A stretch of 64,000 nt of DNA from Cryptosporangium phraense (GTDB lineage Bacteria; Actinomycetota; Actinomycetes; Mycobacteriales; Cryptosporangiaceae). Shown piece by piece: positions 17,070 through 25,623 of this stretch. The notes beneath the pieces were generated by a model. That model saw nothing but the letters and a program-made list of their open reading frames with translations. It was not told the origin of the DNA and searched no databases. The stretch lies in assembly GCF_006912135.1 (NCBI RefSeq), contig NZ_VIRS01000002.1, positions 1-64,000 of the forward strand, read 5' to 3'. Both the position numbers and the translations under genes were made by a program. Each line of letters begins with the position of its first letter. The stretch's first letter is position 1.

Positions 17070-18695
17070 ATGAGGCTGCTCCTCGCCGCGGTGGCTCTGC
17101 TCCTGGTCGCCGCCTGCACCGGGCCCGACGGGAAGCCCGGCTACGACCCGAGCGCGACGACGTCGTCCGGAGCCGCGGTGACGTTACGCGTGCTGGCCGG
17201 CAGCGAGCTCTCCGACATGAAGCCGGTGCTCGAGAAGATCAAGGAGCAGACCGGCGTCACCGTGGAGCTCGACTACACCGGCACGCTGGACGGCGCCGAG
17301 TCGGTCGCGAACGGCTCGGCGTCGAAGAAGTACGACGCGGTGTGGTTCTCCTCGAACCGGTACCTGACCCTGCTGCCGGAGGCGCGCAGCCGGATCGGCA
17401 CCCAGCAGAAGATCATGACCTCACCGGTCGTGCTCGGCCTGCGCCAGTCGGCCGTGCAGCGGCTGGGCTGGACCGGCAAGCCGGTCAGCTGGGCCCAGAT
17501 CGCCGAGGCGGCCTCGGCCCGGAAATTCAGTTTCGGTATGACCGACCCCTCCGCCTCCAACACCGGTTTCTCGACGTTGATCGGCGTGGCCGCCGCTCTT
17601 TCCGGCGCCGGTGACGCGCTGTCCACGAAGGACATCGACCGGGTCGCGCCCCGGCTGCGCAGCTTCTTCGCCGGCCAGGCGCTCACCGCCGGCTCGTCCG
17701 GGTGGCTGTCGGAGGCCTACCTGCGGCGGACCACCGGCAACGCGCCGGGCGGGGCCATCGACGGCCTGTTCAACTACGAGTCGGTGCTGCTCTCGCTCAA
17801 CGCCGGAGGCAAGCTGCCCGAGCCGCTGTCGATCGTCTACCCCAGCGACGGCGTGGTCACCGCCGACTACCCGTTCACGCTGCTCAAGTCCGCGTCGCCG
17901 GCCGCGAAGATCGCCTACGACACGGTCAGCGGCGCGCTGCGCAGCAAGGACATGCAGCAGCGGATCCTCAGCGACACCCGGCGGCGGCCGATCGACCCGA
18001 CCGTGGCGCTGCCGCCCTCGATGGGCAACCAGACGCTGATCGAACTGCCGTTCCCGGCCAAACGCGAGGTCGTCGACGACCTGCTGATCAGCTTCCAGAA
18101 CACGCTGCGCCGCCCGTCCCGGACCGTGTACGTGCTCGACACCTCGGGGTCGATGGATGGCGACCGGATCACGGGCCTGAAGTCTGCGCTCACCGGCCTG
18201 ACCGGCGCGGACACGTCGGTGACCGGGCGGTTCGCCCGGTTCCGGTCCCGCGAGGAGGTGACTCTGCTGGCGTTCAACAGCTCGACCCAGCCCCCGATCT
18301 CGATCACCGTCCCGCCGTCGGACACCGACGCGGCCCTGGCCCGGATCCGGACCGCGGTCGCCGGCCTGAAGGCCGACGGCGGCACCGCGATCTACAAGGC
18401 TCTCGACGACGCCTACCGGCTCATCGCGGCGACCCCCGGCCAGGGCGACGCGGTGACGTCGATCGTGCTGATGACCGACGGCGAGAACACGTCGGGCCAG
18501 AAGTACGACGACTTCGTCGACGACTACGGAGGCCGGCCGGCGAGCCAGCGGGCGATCCCGATCTACCCGGTGCTGTTCGGGGAGTCGGCCACCGACCAGA
18601 TGGAGAACCTGGCCAAGCTGAGCGGCGGCCGGACGTTCGACGCGCGCAACGGAACCCTGAACAGCGCGTTCAAGGAGATTCGCGGCTACCAGTGA
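17070..18695 (+). CDS. substrate-binding and von Willebrand A domain lipoprotein
   Basis: A 541-residue lipoprotein with lipobox LVAAC (Cys16). Residues about 35-320 look like a periplasmic-binding fold with a solute-cleft style (VTLRVLAGSELSDMKPVLE, YDAVWFSSNRYL). The C-terminal 200 residues form a VWA domain with a complete MIDAS start, VYVLDTSGSMDGD, the threonine-bearing GGTAIYKAL, and MTDGENTSG. A metal-dependent protein-protein interaction on the cell surface is expected. It is coupled to the upstream binding-like protein. Related pairs occur in actinobacteria next to toxic-anion (TelA-like) genes, but no telA is present here. Confidence 0.8.
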   Translation: MRLLLAAVALLLVAACTGPDGKPGYDPSATTSSGAAVTLRVLAGSELSDMKPVLEKIKEQTGVTVELDYTGTLDGAESVANGSASKKYDAVWFSSNRYLTLLPEARSRIGTQQKIMTSPVVLGLRQSAVQRLGWTGKPVSWAQIAEAASARKFSFGMTDPSASNTGFSTLIGVAAALSGAGDALSTKDIDRVAPRLRSFFAGQALTAGSSGWLSEAYLRRTTGNAPGGAIDGLFNYESVLLSLNAGGKLPEPLSIVYPSDGVVTADYPFTLLKSASPAAKIAYDTVSGALRSKDMQQRILSDTRRRPIDPTVALPPSMGNQTLIELPFPAKREVVDDLLISFQNTLRRPSRTVYVLDTSGSMDGDRITGLKSALTGLTGADTSVTGRFARFRSREEVTLLAFNSSTQPPISITVPPSDTDAALARIRTAVAGLKADGGTAIYKALDDAYRLIAATPGQGDAVTSIVLMTDGENTSGQKYDDFVDDYGGRPASQRAIPIYPVLFGESATDQMENLAKLSGGRTFDARNGTLNSAFKEIRGYQ

Positions 18696-18734
18696 GCCAC
18701 CTGCCGTTCACCGTCGTCGTCGTACCCTACGCCG

Positions 18735-19187
18735 GTGAACGAGCAGAACGGCCGGCAGGCCGAAGTCGACACCGCGGTCCACCGGGCCGCCGAGACCCAT
18801 CCCCACCTGCGCGCGACGCTGGATGCCCTCCGCGGCCACCTCGGCCGCGCCCACGCGCACAGCGATGCCGTGGACGACGGCGCCTGGGCGGACTATCGCG
18901 ACCGCCTGGACCGCGGCCTCGCCTCGCTCGACAAGGAGGAGGCCAGGGCGTCCGAGGCCGGTGACCCGGCCGCGCCCGACACGCTGTTCGCCACCGCGAC
19001 CCAGCTGGAGATCGACGGCTGGCGTCTGCACTTCGAGACCCGCCAGGAGCGGCTCGACACCGGACTGCCGTCGGAGACCGACCGCCTGCGTGCGCTGGCC
19101 GCCGCCGAAGACCAGGTCGACGCCTACCGGCGGGGCGAGCGGTCGCGCGAGGACGTCGAGTCGGCGCTGGCCGCCCTGCGCGTCTAG
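18735..19187 (+). CDS. small charged alpha-helical hypothetical protein
   Basis: A 150-residue soluble protein, very rich in Glu, Asp, Arg and Ala, predicted to be all-helical and perhaps coiled-coil (repeated Leu and Ala spacing across residues 20-150). It starts at a GTG 39 bases after the VWA gene and may be in its transcript. Its stop codon is interlocked with the stop of the convergent acetyltransferase gene (CTAG). I do not recognise the family. Confidence 0.65.
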   Translation: MNEQNGRQAEVDTAVHRAAETHPHLRATLDALRGHLGRAHAHSDAVDDGAWADYRDRLDRGLASLDKEEARASEAGDPAAPDTLFATATQLEIDGWRLHFETRQERLDTGLPSETDRLRALAAAEDQVDAYRRGERSREDVESALAALRV

Positions 19188-20005
19188 AAGAGCGTGGCGA
19201 GTGCGTCGTCGATGCCCGGCGGGAGCTCGATCAGCAGCTCGTCGGTGAGGACTTTCCGCAGGTCGGCGAGGGACTCGAGCTCTCGCCGATCGGCGGTGCC
19301 GTCGGCGGCGTAGGCGGTGAACGTGCGCCCGTTGAGCGCCAGCCGGCGTCCGTCGCGGGTCGGCCGGGCGGCGGTCAGACCGGTGACGAAATGGGACGTC
19401 GGCGCGGTCGAGAGGAACCAGTTCGGCGCCTCGTCGTCCACCGGGAACGCGGGCGTGAGGTCGAACCGGTACGTCGAGCGCCACTCGTCGCCCAGCCGGA
19501 TCTGCTGACGCCAGGCCCCTCGTCCGCTTCCCGTCGCGTCCGGATCGTGGACCAGGCGGAAGAGGCCGTGCGGGGTCTCCTGCTCGACGCCGGAGGCGAC
19601 GCGCAGCGGAGCCGTGAGGGTCGTGGCGCCGAAGCCGACGTCGGTGATGTAGTCCGTGCCGTCGAGGTCGACGTGCAGGAGCTTGTGGCCGCGGGCGGTC
19701 ACCGCGTCGTCGGGGCCGCCCCAGACGACCCGGGCCTGCAGGCCGGTGGTGGAGAAACCGATCTCGTCCAGCGCGGCCTTCAGCAGCCGGTTGTGTTCGA
19801 AGCAGTAGCCGCCGCGCCGGTCGTCGATCAGTTTGGCCCGGAGGTCGGCCGGGCCGAGCAGCACGGGGACGCCGGAGAACGGGTCCAGGTTCTCGAACGG
19901 GATCGCGGTGGCGTGGGCGTAGGTGAGGGCGCGGAGCGTCGGCAGGTCGGGGGCGACCGGGCCGGTGTGCCCGATGCGGGTCAGGTAGGCGCTGAGGTCG
20001 GTCAT
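19184..20005 (-). CDS. arylamine N-acetyltransferase
   Basis: A 273-residue NAT-family enzyme. The catalytic triad is Cys68 in RRGGYCFEHN, His107 in RGHKLLHV and Asp122 in YITDVGFG. These enzymes move acetyl from acetyl-CoA to arylamines or hydrazines, or form amides in secondary metabolism. The ATG at 20005 matches the family N-terminus (LSAYLTRIG); the frame is open far upstream only because of the high GC. It is divergent from the hydrolase gene, 70 bases away. Confidence 0.92.
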   Translation of the reverse strand: MTDLSAYLTRIGHTGPVAPDLPTLRALTYAHATAIPFENLDPFSGVPVLLGPADLRAKLIDDRRGGYCFEHNRLLKAALDEIGFSTTGLQARVVWGGPDDAVTARGHKLLHVDLDGTDYITDVGFGATTLTAPLRVASGVEQETPHGLFRLVHDPDATGSGRGAWRQQIRLGDEWRSTYRFDLTPAFPVDDEAPNWFLSTAPTSHFVTGLTAARPTRDGRRLALNGRTFTAYAADGTADRRELESLADLRKVLTDELLIELPPGIDDALATLF

Positions 20006-20075
20006 GCCGGTCAGCCTCACAGGTGAAGTCCGGTTGAGGTCAATCCTGTCGTAGGGGGGTCCTAGCGTTCGCGGT

Positions 20076-20894
20076 ATGACTGAGTCGATTCGTGGGGTCG
20101 CGGCCGGGGTGCCGTTCATCGCCGTACCGCCGTCGGGAGGTGGGCCGGCGCCGCTCGTGGTGGTGTGGCACCTGCTCGACGCACCGCGCACCGAGGTCGC
20201 GATGGCCGCCGCGCTGCCGCTGACCGGCGTCCCGGCCTGGCGGGTGTACCTGGGCCTGCCGTTCACCGGCGCCCGCATGCCGCCCGGTGGGCTGGACGAG
20301 ATCATGGCGCTGGTGCGCGACGACACGCTGCTCAACCTGCACGGGGCCGCGATCACCCAGGCCGCGGCCGAACTCCCGGCGGTGCTCGAGGCGCTGCGCA
20401 AGCAGCTGCCCGCGAGCGCGCTGGTCGACGAGCCGCTGACGCTCATCGGCGGCTCGGCCGGCGGCGCCGTGGCCCTGCTGACGTTCGCCGAGCTCGAGCG
20501 GCCGGTGCGCGCGCTGGTGGCGATCAACGCGGCGATCCGGGCGACGTCGGTGGTGGCGCTGGTCGAGCGGTCGTTCGGCATCGAGTACGAGTGGTCTGAG
20601 GAGTCGCGCCGGCTGGCTGGGCGTCTCGACTTCGTGGCCCGGGCGGGCGAATTTCCCGAGGTTCCGGTTCTGATCGTCAGCGGCGAGCACGATCACGACG
20701 ACTTCCGGGCCGACGCGGTGGCGCTGCGCGAGGCTTTGCCGGGGGCCAGACTCGTTGTGGTTGCCGGGCTGGCTCATCCGCTGGCGTTGGAACCGGGGCT
20801 CGAGGCGGCGGCGCAGACTCCTGAGGCCAGGGAGGTGGATGCGGTTGTCGGTTCGTTCAGTCGGTCGTTGATGGGGTCTGGATCGGAACGTTAG
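20076..20894 (+). CDS. alpha/beta hydrolase
   Basis: A 272-residue alpha/beta hydrolase. The nucleophile elbow is LIGGSAGGAVALL (Ser about residue 129), the acid is probably in SGEHDHDDF, and the His in LAHPLALEPG near the C-terminus. The substrate cannot be told; the family includes dienelactone-hydrolase-like and esterase-like members. No ribosome site is evident near the ATG, so a leaderless transcript is possible. Gene-poor DNA follows. Confidence 0.8.
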   Translation: MTESIRGVAAGVPFIAVPPSGGGPAPLVVVWHLLDAPRTEVAMAAALPLTGVPAWRVYLGLPFTGARMPPGGLDEIMALVRDDTLLNLHGAAITQAAAELPAVLEALRKQLPASALVDEPLTLIGGSAGGAVALLTFAELERPVRALVAINAAIRATSVVALVERSFGIEYEWSEESRRLAGRLDFVARAGEFPEVPVLIVSGEHDHDDFRADAVALREALPGARLVVVAGLAHPLALEPGLEAAAQTPEAREVDAVVGSFSRSLMGSGSER

Positions 20895-21610
20895 CGGGGC
20901 GCCTATGGGCTGTTTCGGGATCGGCGGCGCGACGGCTTACGGATCCCGCGCCGACCGCATCAGCCACCGCAACGCCGTGGCGGCGAAGGTGGCTGCCATC
21001 GGTGCGCCGGTGTTCCGGGAATGGCGGCACGTGGGCTCGGACCGTTCGACCCGTAGCCCGAGCCTCGGTTCAGACAGTGATCACGTGGGGCGTCGGCGCG
21101 GTCGGCTCGAAGTGGGTTCGGGCCCAGCAGCACGCCGGGGGCGGGCGTGAGAGGGTGCGCCGAGAGCGCTACGGCCGCGGGCGGGGGCGGTCACGCGCGG
21201 GTTGCGCCCCATGATTCGCCTGGTGGGCGCGGGGCGCGGGGCGCGGGGCGCGGGGCGCGGGGCGCGGGGCGCGGGGCGCGGGGCGCGGGGCGCAGGGGCG
21301 CAGGGGCGCAGGGCCGCGGGGCCGCAGGGCCGCGGGGCGCGGCCAGGTGCAGACAGGTGCAGAAGGGCGCAGGCGGGCGGGAGGGCGGCGGCCGGGGGCT
21401 GTTGATCGCCGCCGGGCATGAGCTCCAGTTCCGGCCCGTCGGCGCCATTCCTGGACAAGCCGACCGCGTCAGGCGCCGCACGGGACTGCGGCCGCGTGGC
21501 GTCGGCCGCCCGCGTTCCAATTCCCAACTCGGAAGCAGCGCCACGCTGATCGCCGCGTTCGGCGAATAGCCGCGGCGACCAGCCCTCCGGACACGCGTCG
21601 CCCGAGCCGA
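20895..21610. other. gene-poor stretch
   Basis: About 700 bases without a convincing gene. Open frames here are low-complexity (Arg/Pro/Ala/Gly) and arise from GC richness and a tandem repeat. No tRNA, hairpin terminator or transposase remnant was recognised. The stretch divides the hydrolase gene from an isolated ATP-synthase c-subunit gene. Confidence 0.5.
21225..21342. repeat. 7-bp minisatellite (GGGCGCG)n
   Basis: Nine perfect back-to-back copies of GGGCGCG occupy 21225-21287. A tenth copy with a final A and then decaying copies (interrupted by A or CC) run to about 21342. The run lies in non-coding DNA. The G-rich strand has regularly spaced GGG or GGGG runs that could form a G-quadruplex. 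Such tracts are prone to slippage, so copy number may vary between strains or be wrong in an assembly. Confidence 0.9.
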
Positions 21611-21820
21611 TCAGCTCGGTAGCGCGAACGCCAAGCCGATGCCGATGATCGCCAGTGCCTCGGCCAGCGCGAAGCCCAGGATCGCGATGCCCTGGAGCGT
21701 CTGACGCGCCTGCGGCTGGCGCGCCACGCCCGTGATGTAGGCGGCGAAGATGAGGCCGATCGCGATGCCCGGCCCGATCGCGGCCAGGCCGTACCCGACC
21801 ATGTTCAGCGTGCCTTTCAT
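21611..21820 (-). CDS. orphan F0F1 ATP synthase subunit c-like protein
   Basis: A 69-residue two-helix membrane protein. It matches actinobacterial c subunits: [17 protein letters not shown] in helix 1, the polar-loop motif ARQP (residues 33-36), and [15 protein letters not shown] in helix 2 with the proton-carrying Glu54. All functional landmarks are intact and it is not truncated. GAGAGGGG lies 8 bases before the ATG. No other atp gene lies near; the usual operon must be elsewhere or lack this gene. It could form alternative c-rings, or be a relic or a copy with a new job. Confidence 0.85.
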   Translation of the reverse strand: MKGTLNMVGYGLAAIGPGIAIGLIFAAYITGVARQPQARQTLQGIAILGFALAEALAIIGIGLAFALPS

Positions 21821-21976
21821 CCAGTGAACCCCTCTCGTTCGATGAAGCCGTTTCACTCCTTCATCGCGCCGAAGGCCACAACCGGTTCTCGTCCTGGGTC
21901 TGGCGGTCCTCCGAAAACCGGACCACTGCCCAGCCGATCGGCACCGGCCGCTTCTCGAGCCACGACCACTACCGGA

Positions 21977-22081
21977 ACCGTCCTCGTCACCAACCCGACC
22001 CGGGGTCTCGGCCGCGCCGCCGCGCGCGCAATGGCCGACCGGCCCAGCACCGAGCGGCCAGACCTCCCGCTGGTGGGGCGC
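21977..22081 (+). pseudogene. possible remnant of a short-chain dehydrogenase gene
   Basis: One frame here reads [20 protein letters not shown] and then [14 protein letters not shown], which looks like the N-terminal cofactor-binding end of a short-chain dehydrogenase, with the first Gly of TGxxxGLG replaced by Asn. After 22081 the family resemblance stops, though the frame stays open to 22243. A second protein-like piece ([18 protein letters not shown]) appears in another frame at about 22130-22190. This suggests a decayed gene, but it could be chance in GC-rich DNA. Confidence 0.35.
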
Positions 22082-22287
22082 AGCACCGCGCTGGGCCGGG
22101 CGTCGCTGACCGTCGATGACCGTGCGCGCACCTGTGCGACGGCGCGTTCGTCGTCGTCGACGAGGTGGGCGAGGTCGAGCCGGTCGCTCACGATCCCGGC
22201 CGGGAGCGCCACCGCGGAGTTGCTCCGCGCGTCCGCGGTCTAGATCGGACAGTTTCCGGATTCTGCTGCGACGCTCCGGTGACTTCA

Positions 22288-22316
22288 GTTAGCTAGGAAG
22301 TGCCTTCCGTTGCTAG
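22288..22316. promoter_or_regulatory. imperfect inverted repeat, operator-like
   Basis: GGAAG-TGC-CTTCC (22296-22308) is flanked by TTAGC on the left and GCTAG on the right, giving a longer imperfect dyad about 30 bases upstream of the TTG of the sigma-like gene. It looks like a transcription-factor site; winged-helix regulators of the HxlR/MarR kind use similar dyads. No such regulator is next to it. Confidence 0.35.
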
Positions 22317-22346
22317 TGAGGTCGCTGCTACGAACGGGGCTGAGCC

Positions 22347-23897
22347 TTGCATCCGACCGGATCGTCCGACTTCTCCGCCCTCCCGGGCTCCGCAGCTGCC
22401 CTCCGGGGTACCGCGGGCGCCCCCGCGGGCGCTGCGGGCGACCGTCTCGAACCGCACCTGCCGCTCCTGTTCAACCTCGTCGGACGGGCCGTCGACTCGA
22501 TACCACTGACCGTGGAGACGCTGCGCCGGGCCGTCGCCGAGGTCGAGCCGTCCGGCGAGCCGGCGGATTACCGCTCCCGGCTCGTCGTCGCCGCGGCCCG
22601 GGCGGCGCGGTCGGCCGGCCGCGCGCCGGACGGGCGGGCGGGGTTCATCGACCAGGCACTCGCTCAGCCCGAGCTTTCCGACCAACGGCGGGAAGCCGTC
22701 GAGGCGACCCGGTGGATCGCCGAGGACGAGCGCGAGGTGCTGTCGCTGTGGTGGCTGGAGGTCGGCCGGAAGGTCGCCCGGCGCGAGCTCGCGGCCGGGC
22801 TGGGCGTCTCGCCGGTCGCGGCGACGGCGGCCGTGCAGCAGATCGAGGCCCGGTTCGAGGACGCCCGGACCGTGGTGCGGGCGCTGGGCGTGACCCCGCG
22901 CTGTCTCGGGCTGGCCGGCGTGCTGGCCCGCTGGGACGGGCGGCCGTCGGACCGGTGCCGTCGGCTGATCGCGCGGCACGCCCGGGACTGCGCGGTCTGC
23001 CAGGACCGGACGTCGGACCTGATCCCGGCCGATCGGCTGCTGCGCGGGTTCCCGCTGGTGCCGCCGCCGGCCTGGTTAGTGGATCGGGTGACGTCGCCGG
23101 GCGCGGAGCTCGTCCGGGTCGGTCCGAAGCCCGGGGGAGGCGGAGGCTGGACCCGTCGGCCGGAGACCCGGCGGCGGGCGATGGCCGGGGTGCGGATCGT
23201 GGCGGCCGCGGTCGCCGGGGCGGCGCTGGCCGCGAGCCTGCTCTCCTACGCCCGCGGCGGTGACGACCCGAAGCCGTCCACGCTCACGGTCGGCAGCGAG
23301 CGCGCGTCGGCGTCCGCGTCCGTATCTGCGTCAGTACCGTCGCCGACGGCGACGGCCTCCGCGACCGGAAGCCCGACGGCGAGCGCGAACCCGAGCGCGA
23401 ACCCGAGCGCGCGGCCGCGCGCAGCCGCGAGCCCGCGACCGGCCCCACCACTGCCGTCGCTCCTCGGACGGCACTCGGTACGCGCGGCCACCCGCCCCGG
23501 CGCGTACATCCGGGCGATCGGAGGGAAGGCCGTCGTCACCCAGGTCGGCCCGTCGAACTCCGACCCGGCCAAGCTGCAGGCGACGTTCACGCTCGTCCCC
23601 GGCCTGGCCGACCGGACCTGCTACTCGTTCCGCGACAGCACCGGCCGCTACCTGCGCCACTTCCAGTTCCGCGTCCGGGTCGACGCCAACGACGGCTCGG
23701 CGATCTTCCTGGAGGACACGACGTTCTGCGCCCGGGCCGGCGCGGTCGCGGGTTCGGTCGCGTTCCGCTCGCACAACTACCCCGACCGGCTGCTGCACGT
23801 CCGCGGCGACGAACTCGGCATCGACCCGGAAGACGGCTCCACCGCCTACCGCTCCGACACGTCGTTCGTCGTGACGGTCCCGTGGCTCAACGCCTAG
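22347..23897 (+). CDS. sigma-factor-like protein with Cys/His motif, TM helix and AbfB lectin domain
   Basis: A 516-residue protein of unusual make-up. The N-terminal 200 residues are helical and resemble an ECF sigma-factor region (HLPLLFNLVGRAVDSIPLTVE, DEREVLSLWWLEVG, then a helix-turn-helix-like VARRELAAGLGVSPVAATAA). HARDCAVC at about 210 resembles the HxxxCxxC of anti-sigma zinc domains. One TM helix (about 276-298), a Ser/Ala/Pro-rich spacer and a C-terminal AbfB (arabinofuranose-binding beta-trefoil) domain of about 140 residues follow. The start is a TTG after GGGG. If the topology is right, an outside lectin is tied to an inside transcription-like domain. Confidence 0.75.
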   Translation: MHPTGSSDFSALPGSAAALRGTAGAPAGAAGDRLEPHLPLLFNLVGRAVDSIPLTVETLRRAVAEVEPSGEPADYRSRLVVAAARAARSAGRAPDGRAGFIDQALAQPELSDQRREAVEATRWIAEDEREVLSLWWLEVGRKVARRELAAGLGVSPVAATAAVQQIEARFEDARTVVRALGVTPRCLGLAGVLARWDGRPSDRCRRLIARHARDCAVCQDRTSDLIPADRLLRGFPLVPPPAWLVDRVTSPGAELVRVGPKPGGGGGWTRRPETRRRAMAGVRIVAAAVAGAALAASLLSYARGGDDPKPSTLTVGSERASASASVSASVPSPTATASATGSPTASANPSANPSARPRAAASPRPAPPLPSLLGRHSVRAATRPGAYIRAIGGKAVVTQVGPSNSDPAKLQATFTLVPGLADRTCYSFRDSTGRYLRHFQFRVRVDANDGSAIFLEDTTFCARAGAVAGSVAFRSHNYPDRLLHVRGDELGIDPEDGSTAYRSDTSFVVTVPWLNA

Positions 23898-25614
23898 TGG
23901 ACTCCCGGAGGTTCACCAGCAGGACGAGCACGGCCGCGGCCAGGAACGCGAACGTCACGACGTAGCGGCCGTCGATCCAGAGCACGACCAGCACGACGAT
24001 CGCCATCGCGCCGAGCAGCAACCGCAGCATCACGGCCAGGAACTTGCCCCGGGCCAGCCCTTCGATCGCCAGCAGCAACAGCAGACCGACGATCGCGATC
24101 CCCGGGCCGGCGTGGCCGAACGGCCAGAGCAGCGCGGCCACCGCCCCCAGGATCAGCGGCGTGCTGAGCACCGCCCACCACGAACTGAATCGCCCGATCG
24201 GCTCCATCGGCATCCGCCGGTGACGCAGGTGCGCGTGCGGGTTCTGCACGGCGAGCGGCCGGTTCGGGTCGATCCGGGACTGCTCGTCGGCGAGCCGGGT
24301 CCGCTCCATCTGCAGCCCGAGCAGCTTCCGCTCCTGCCCGGTCAACGCGGTCACCTCCGGTGCCTCGGCCGGCAGCCCGGCTGCGGCGATGGCCAGGTCG
24401 CTGCGCAGGTCACCGATCTCCTGGTCGAGCTCGGCCAGCCGGTCGGCGTTGCGCCGGGCCCGGATCTCGACCAGGGCCCGAGCCGCGGTCGGGTTCGGCG
24501 CGACCTTGGCCAGCCCGGCCCAGTCGACCGGATCGCCCCACGACGGCCGCACGCTCCCGTCCCGGGCGTAGCGGGGGCCGGCCGGACCGCGTTCACCGCC
24601 GAGGCGGTCGCGGGTGTCCCGTCCCCACAGACCTCGGTAGTCCCGGACCCAGCCGGTCTGCTCGTCGATCACCACCGGGTTCCAGGCCTCGGGTTCCCCG
24701 GGCCCGATGGCCCGGCCGTCGCCGCGGGCGTAGTCGACGTACGGGATCCCGACGGTCTGGCGGTCCTTCGCCGACCAGGGCGCGACGAGCTGAGCCGACC
24801 ACCGGAGCGCGGCCACCACCCCACCCAGCTTCGGCGGACGCACCGTGATCAGGTAGTCCCCGGGCAGGTAGGCACCGGAGTGCGACCCCGCGCCGACGAA
24901 GACGACCGGGTGACGACCGTCGATCACCGTGAGATCCGGGTCGTCCCAGCGTCGCCGCAGGTCGTCGCCGGTTTCGTCGTGGGCTGCATAGACCACCCAG
25001 CGAGGGGACTCGTCGGTGGCATCGAGGTAGATCGTGACCTGCTCCCAGTCGGCCTCGTGCTCGTTGACGCCGCCGAACGCCGACCGCCAGTTGTTGAAGC
25101 TGTAGAAGAACCAGTACTGGCAGACGATCCACGGGTCGTCGCGCAGCACCCGGCCGTAGTAGGTGGGTTGATCCGGACGCAGGTGGTCGCGCTGGAGCAG
25201 GAACGAGCGGGCCGCGCTGCCACCCGGGACGCTGCCCCGGAACAGCAGCGACGCCCGGTTGCCGGTGTCGATCAGCCGGGCCGCGAGCCCGACCGACGCC
25301 AACCGGCTGGCCCGGGCCAGGTGCGCCGGCCGCTCGCGGAGCGGGATGTGGGCGGCGGCGAGGCCCGGCGCGGTGTCGGCGATGCCCGACAACGACAGCC
25401 GCAGCCCCTGCTCGGCCCCGGCGACCTCGGCCAGCTTGTCGATCGACAGCCCGCCGGTGGCGATCTCCTCGGCCGGATCGGCGCCCGGTTCGGTGCGCCA
25501 GAGGCTCGCCCGGGCGACGTAGTTCTCGACCGAGACCGGAAAGAAGTACTCGCCGCGGGTGAACCGCAGCACCGGCTCGTGGGCGCGCAGCAGGCGCAGG
25601 TCGTCCTCCCGCAT
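23887..25614 (-). CDS. Vps62-like domain membrane protein
   Basis: A 575-residue protein. The N-terminal 300 residues contain a Vps62/DUF946-like pattern: IVCQYWFFYSFNNWRS, HEADWEQVTIYLD, WVVYAAHDE and HPVVFVGAGSHSGAY. A charged helical segment (about 365-430) leads to four or so C-terminal TM helices. The function of the bacterial relatives is unknown to me; the H/D/E-rich pocket could be enzymatic. It is convergent with, and overlaps by 11 bases, the sigma-AbfB gene, and lies downstream of a two-component system on the same strand, 9 bases after the kinase. Confidence 0.7.
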   Translation of the reverse strand: MREDDLRLLRAHEPVLRFTRGEYFFPVSVENYVARASLWRTEPGADPAEEIATGGLSIDKLAEVAGAEQGLRLSLSGIADTAPGLAAAHIPLRERPAHLARASRLASVGLAARLIDTGNRASLLFRGSVPGGSAARSFLLQRDHLRPDQPTYYGRVLRDDPWIVCQYWFFYSFNNWRSAFGGVNEHEADWEQVTIYLDATDESPRWVVYAAHDETGDDLRRRWDDPDLTVIDGRHPVVFVGAGSHSGAYLPGDYLITVRPPKLGGVVAALRWSAQLVAPWSAKDRQTVGIPYVDYARGDGRAIGPGEPEAWNPVVIDEQTGWVRDYRGLWGRDTRDRLGGERGPAGPRYARDGSVRPSWGDPVDWAGLAKVAPNPTAARALVEIRARRNADRLAELDQEIGDLRSDLAIAAAGLPAEAPEVTALTGQERKLLGLQMERTRLADEQSRIDPNRPLAVQNPHAHLRHRRMPMEPIGRFSSWWAVLSTPLILGAVAALLWPFGHAGPGIAIVGLLLLLAIEGLARGKFLAVMLRLLLGAMAIVVLVVLWIDGRYVVTFAFLAAAVLVLLVNLRESTRR

Positions 25615-25623
25615 GCGACGAAC

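Noticed and set aside
20905-21150. Open frame of 81 codons after the hydrolase gene
   Set aside because: A short stretch looks weakly protein-like, but there is no ribosome site and no recognisable family.
21081-21527. Open frame of 148 codons across the minisatellite
   Set aside because: It is an Ala/Pro/Arg repeat generated by the 7-bp tandem array, with no start context or homology-like sequence.
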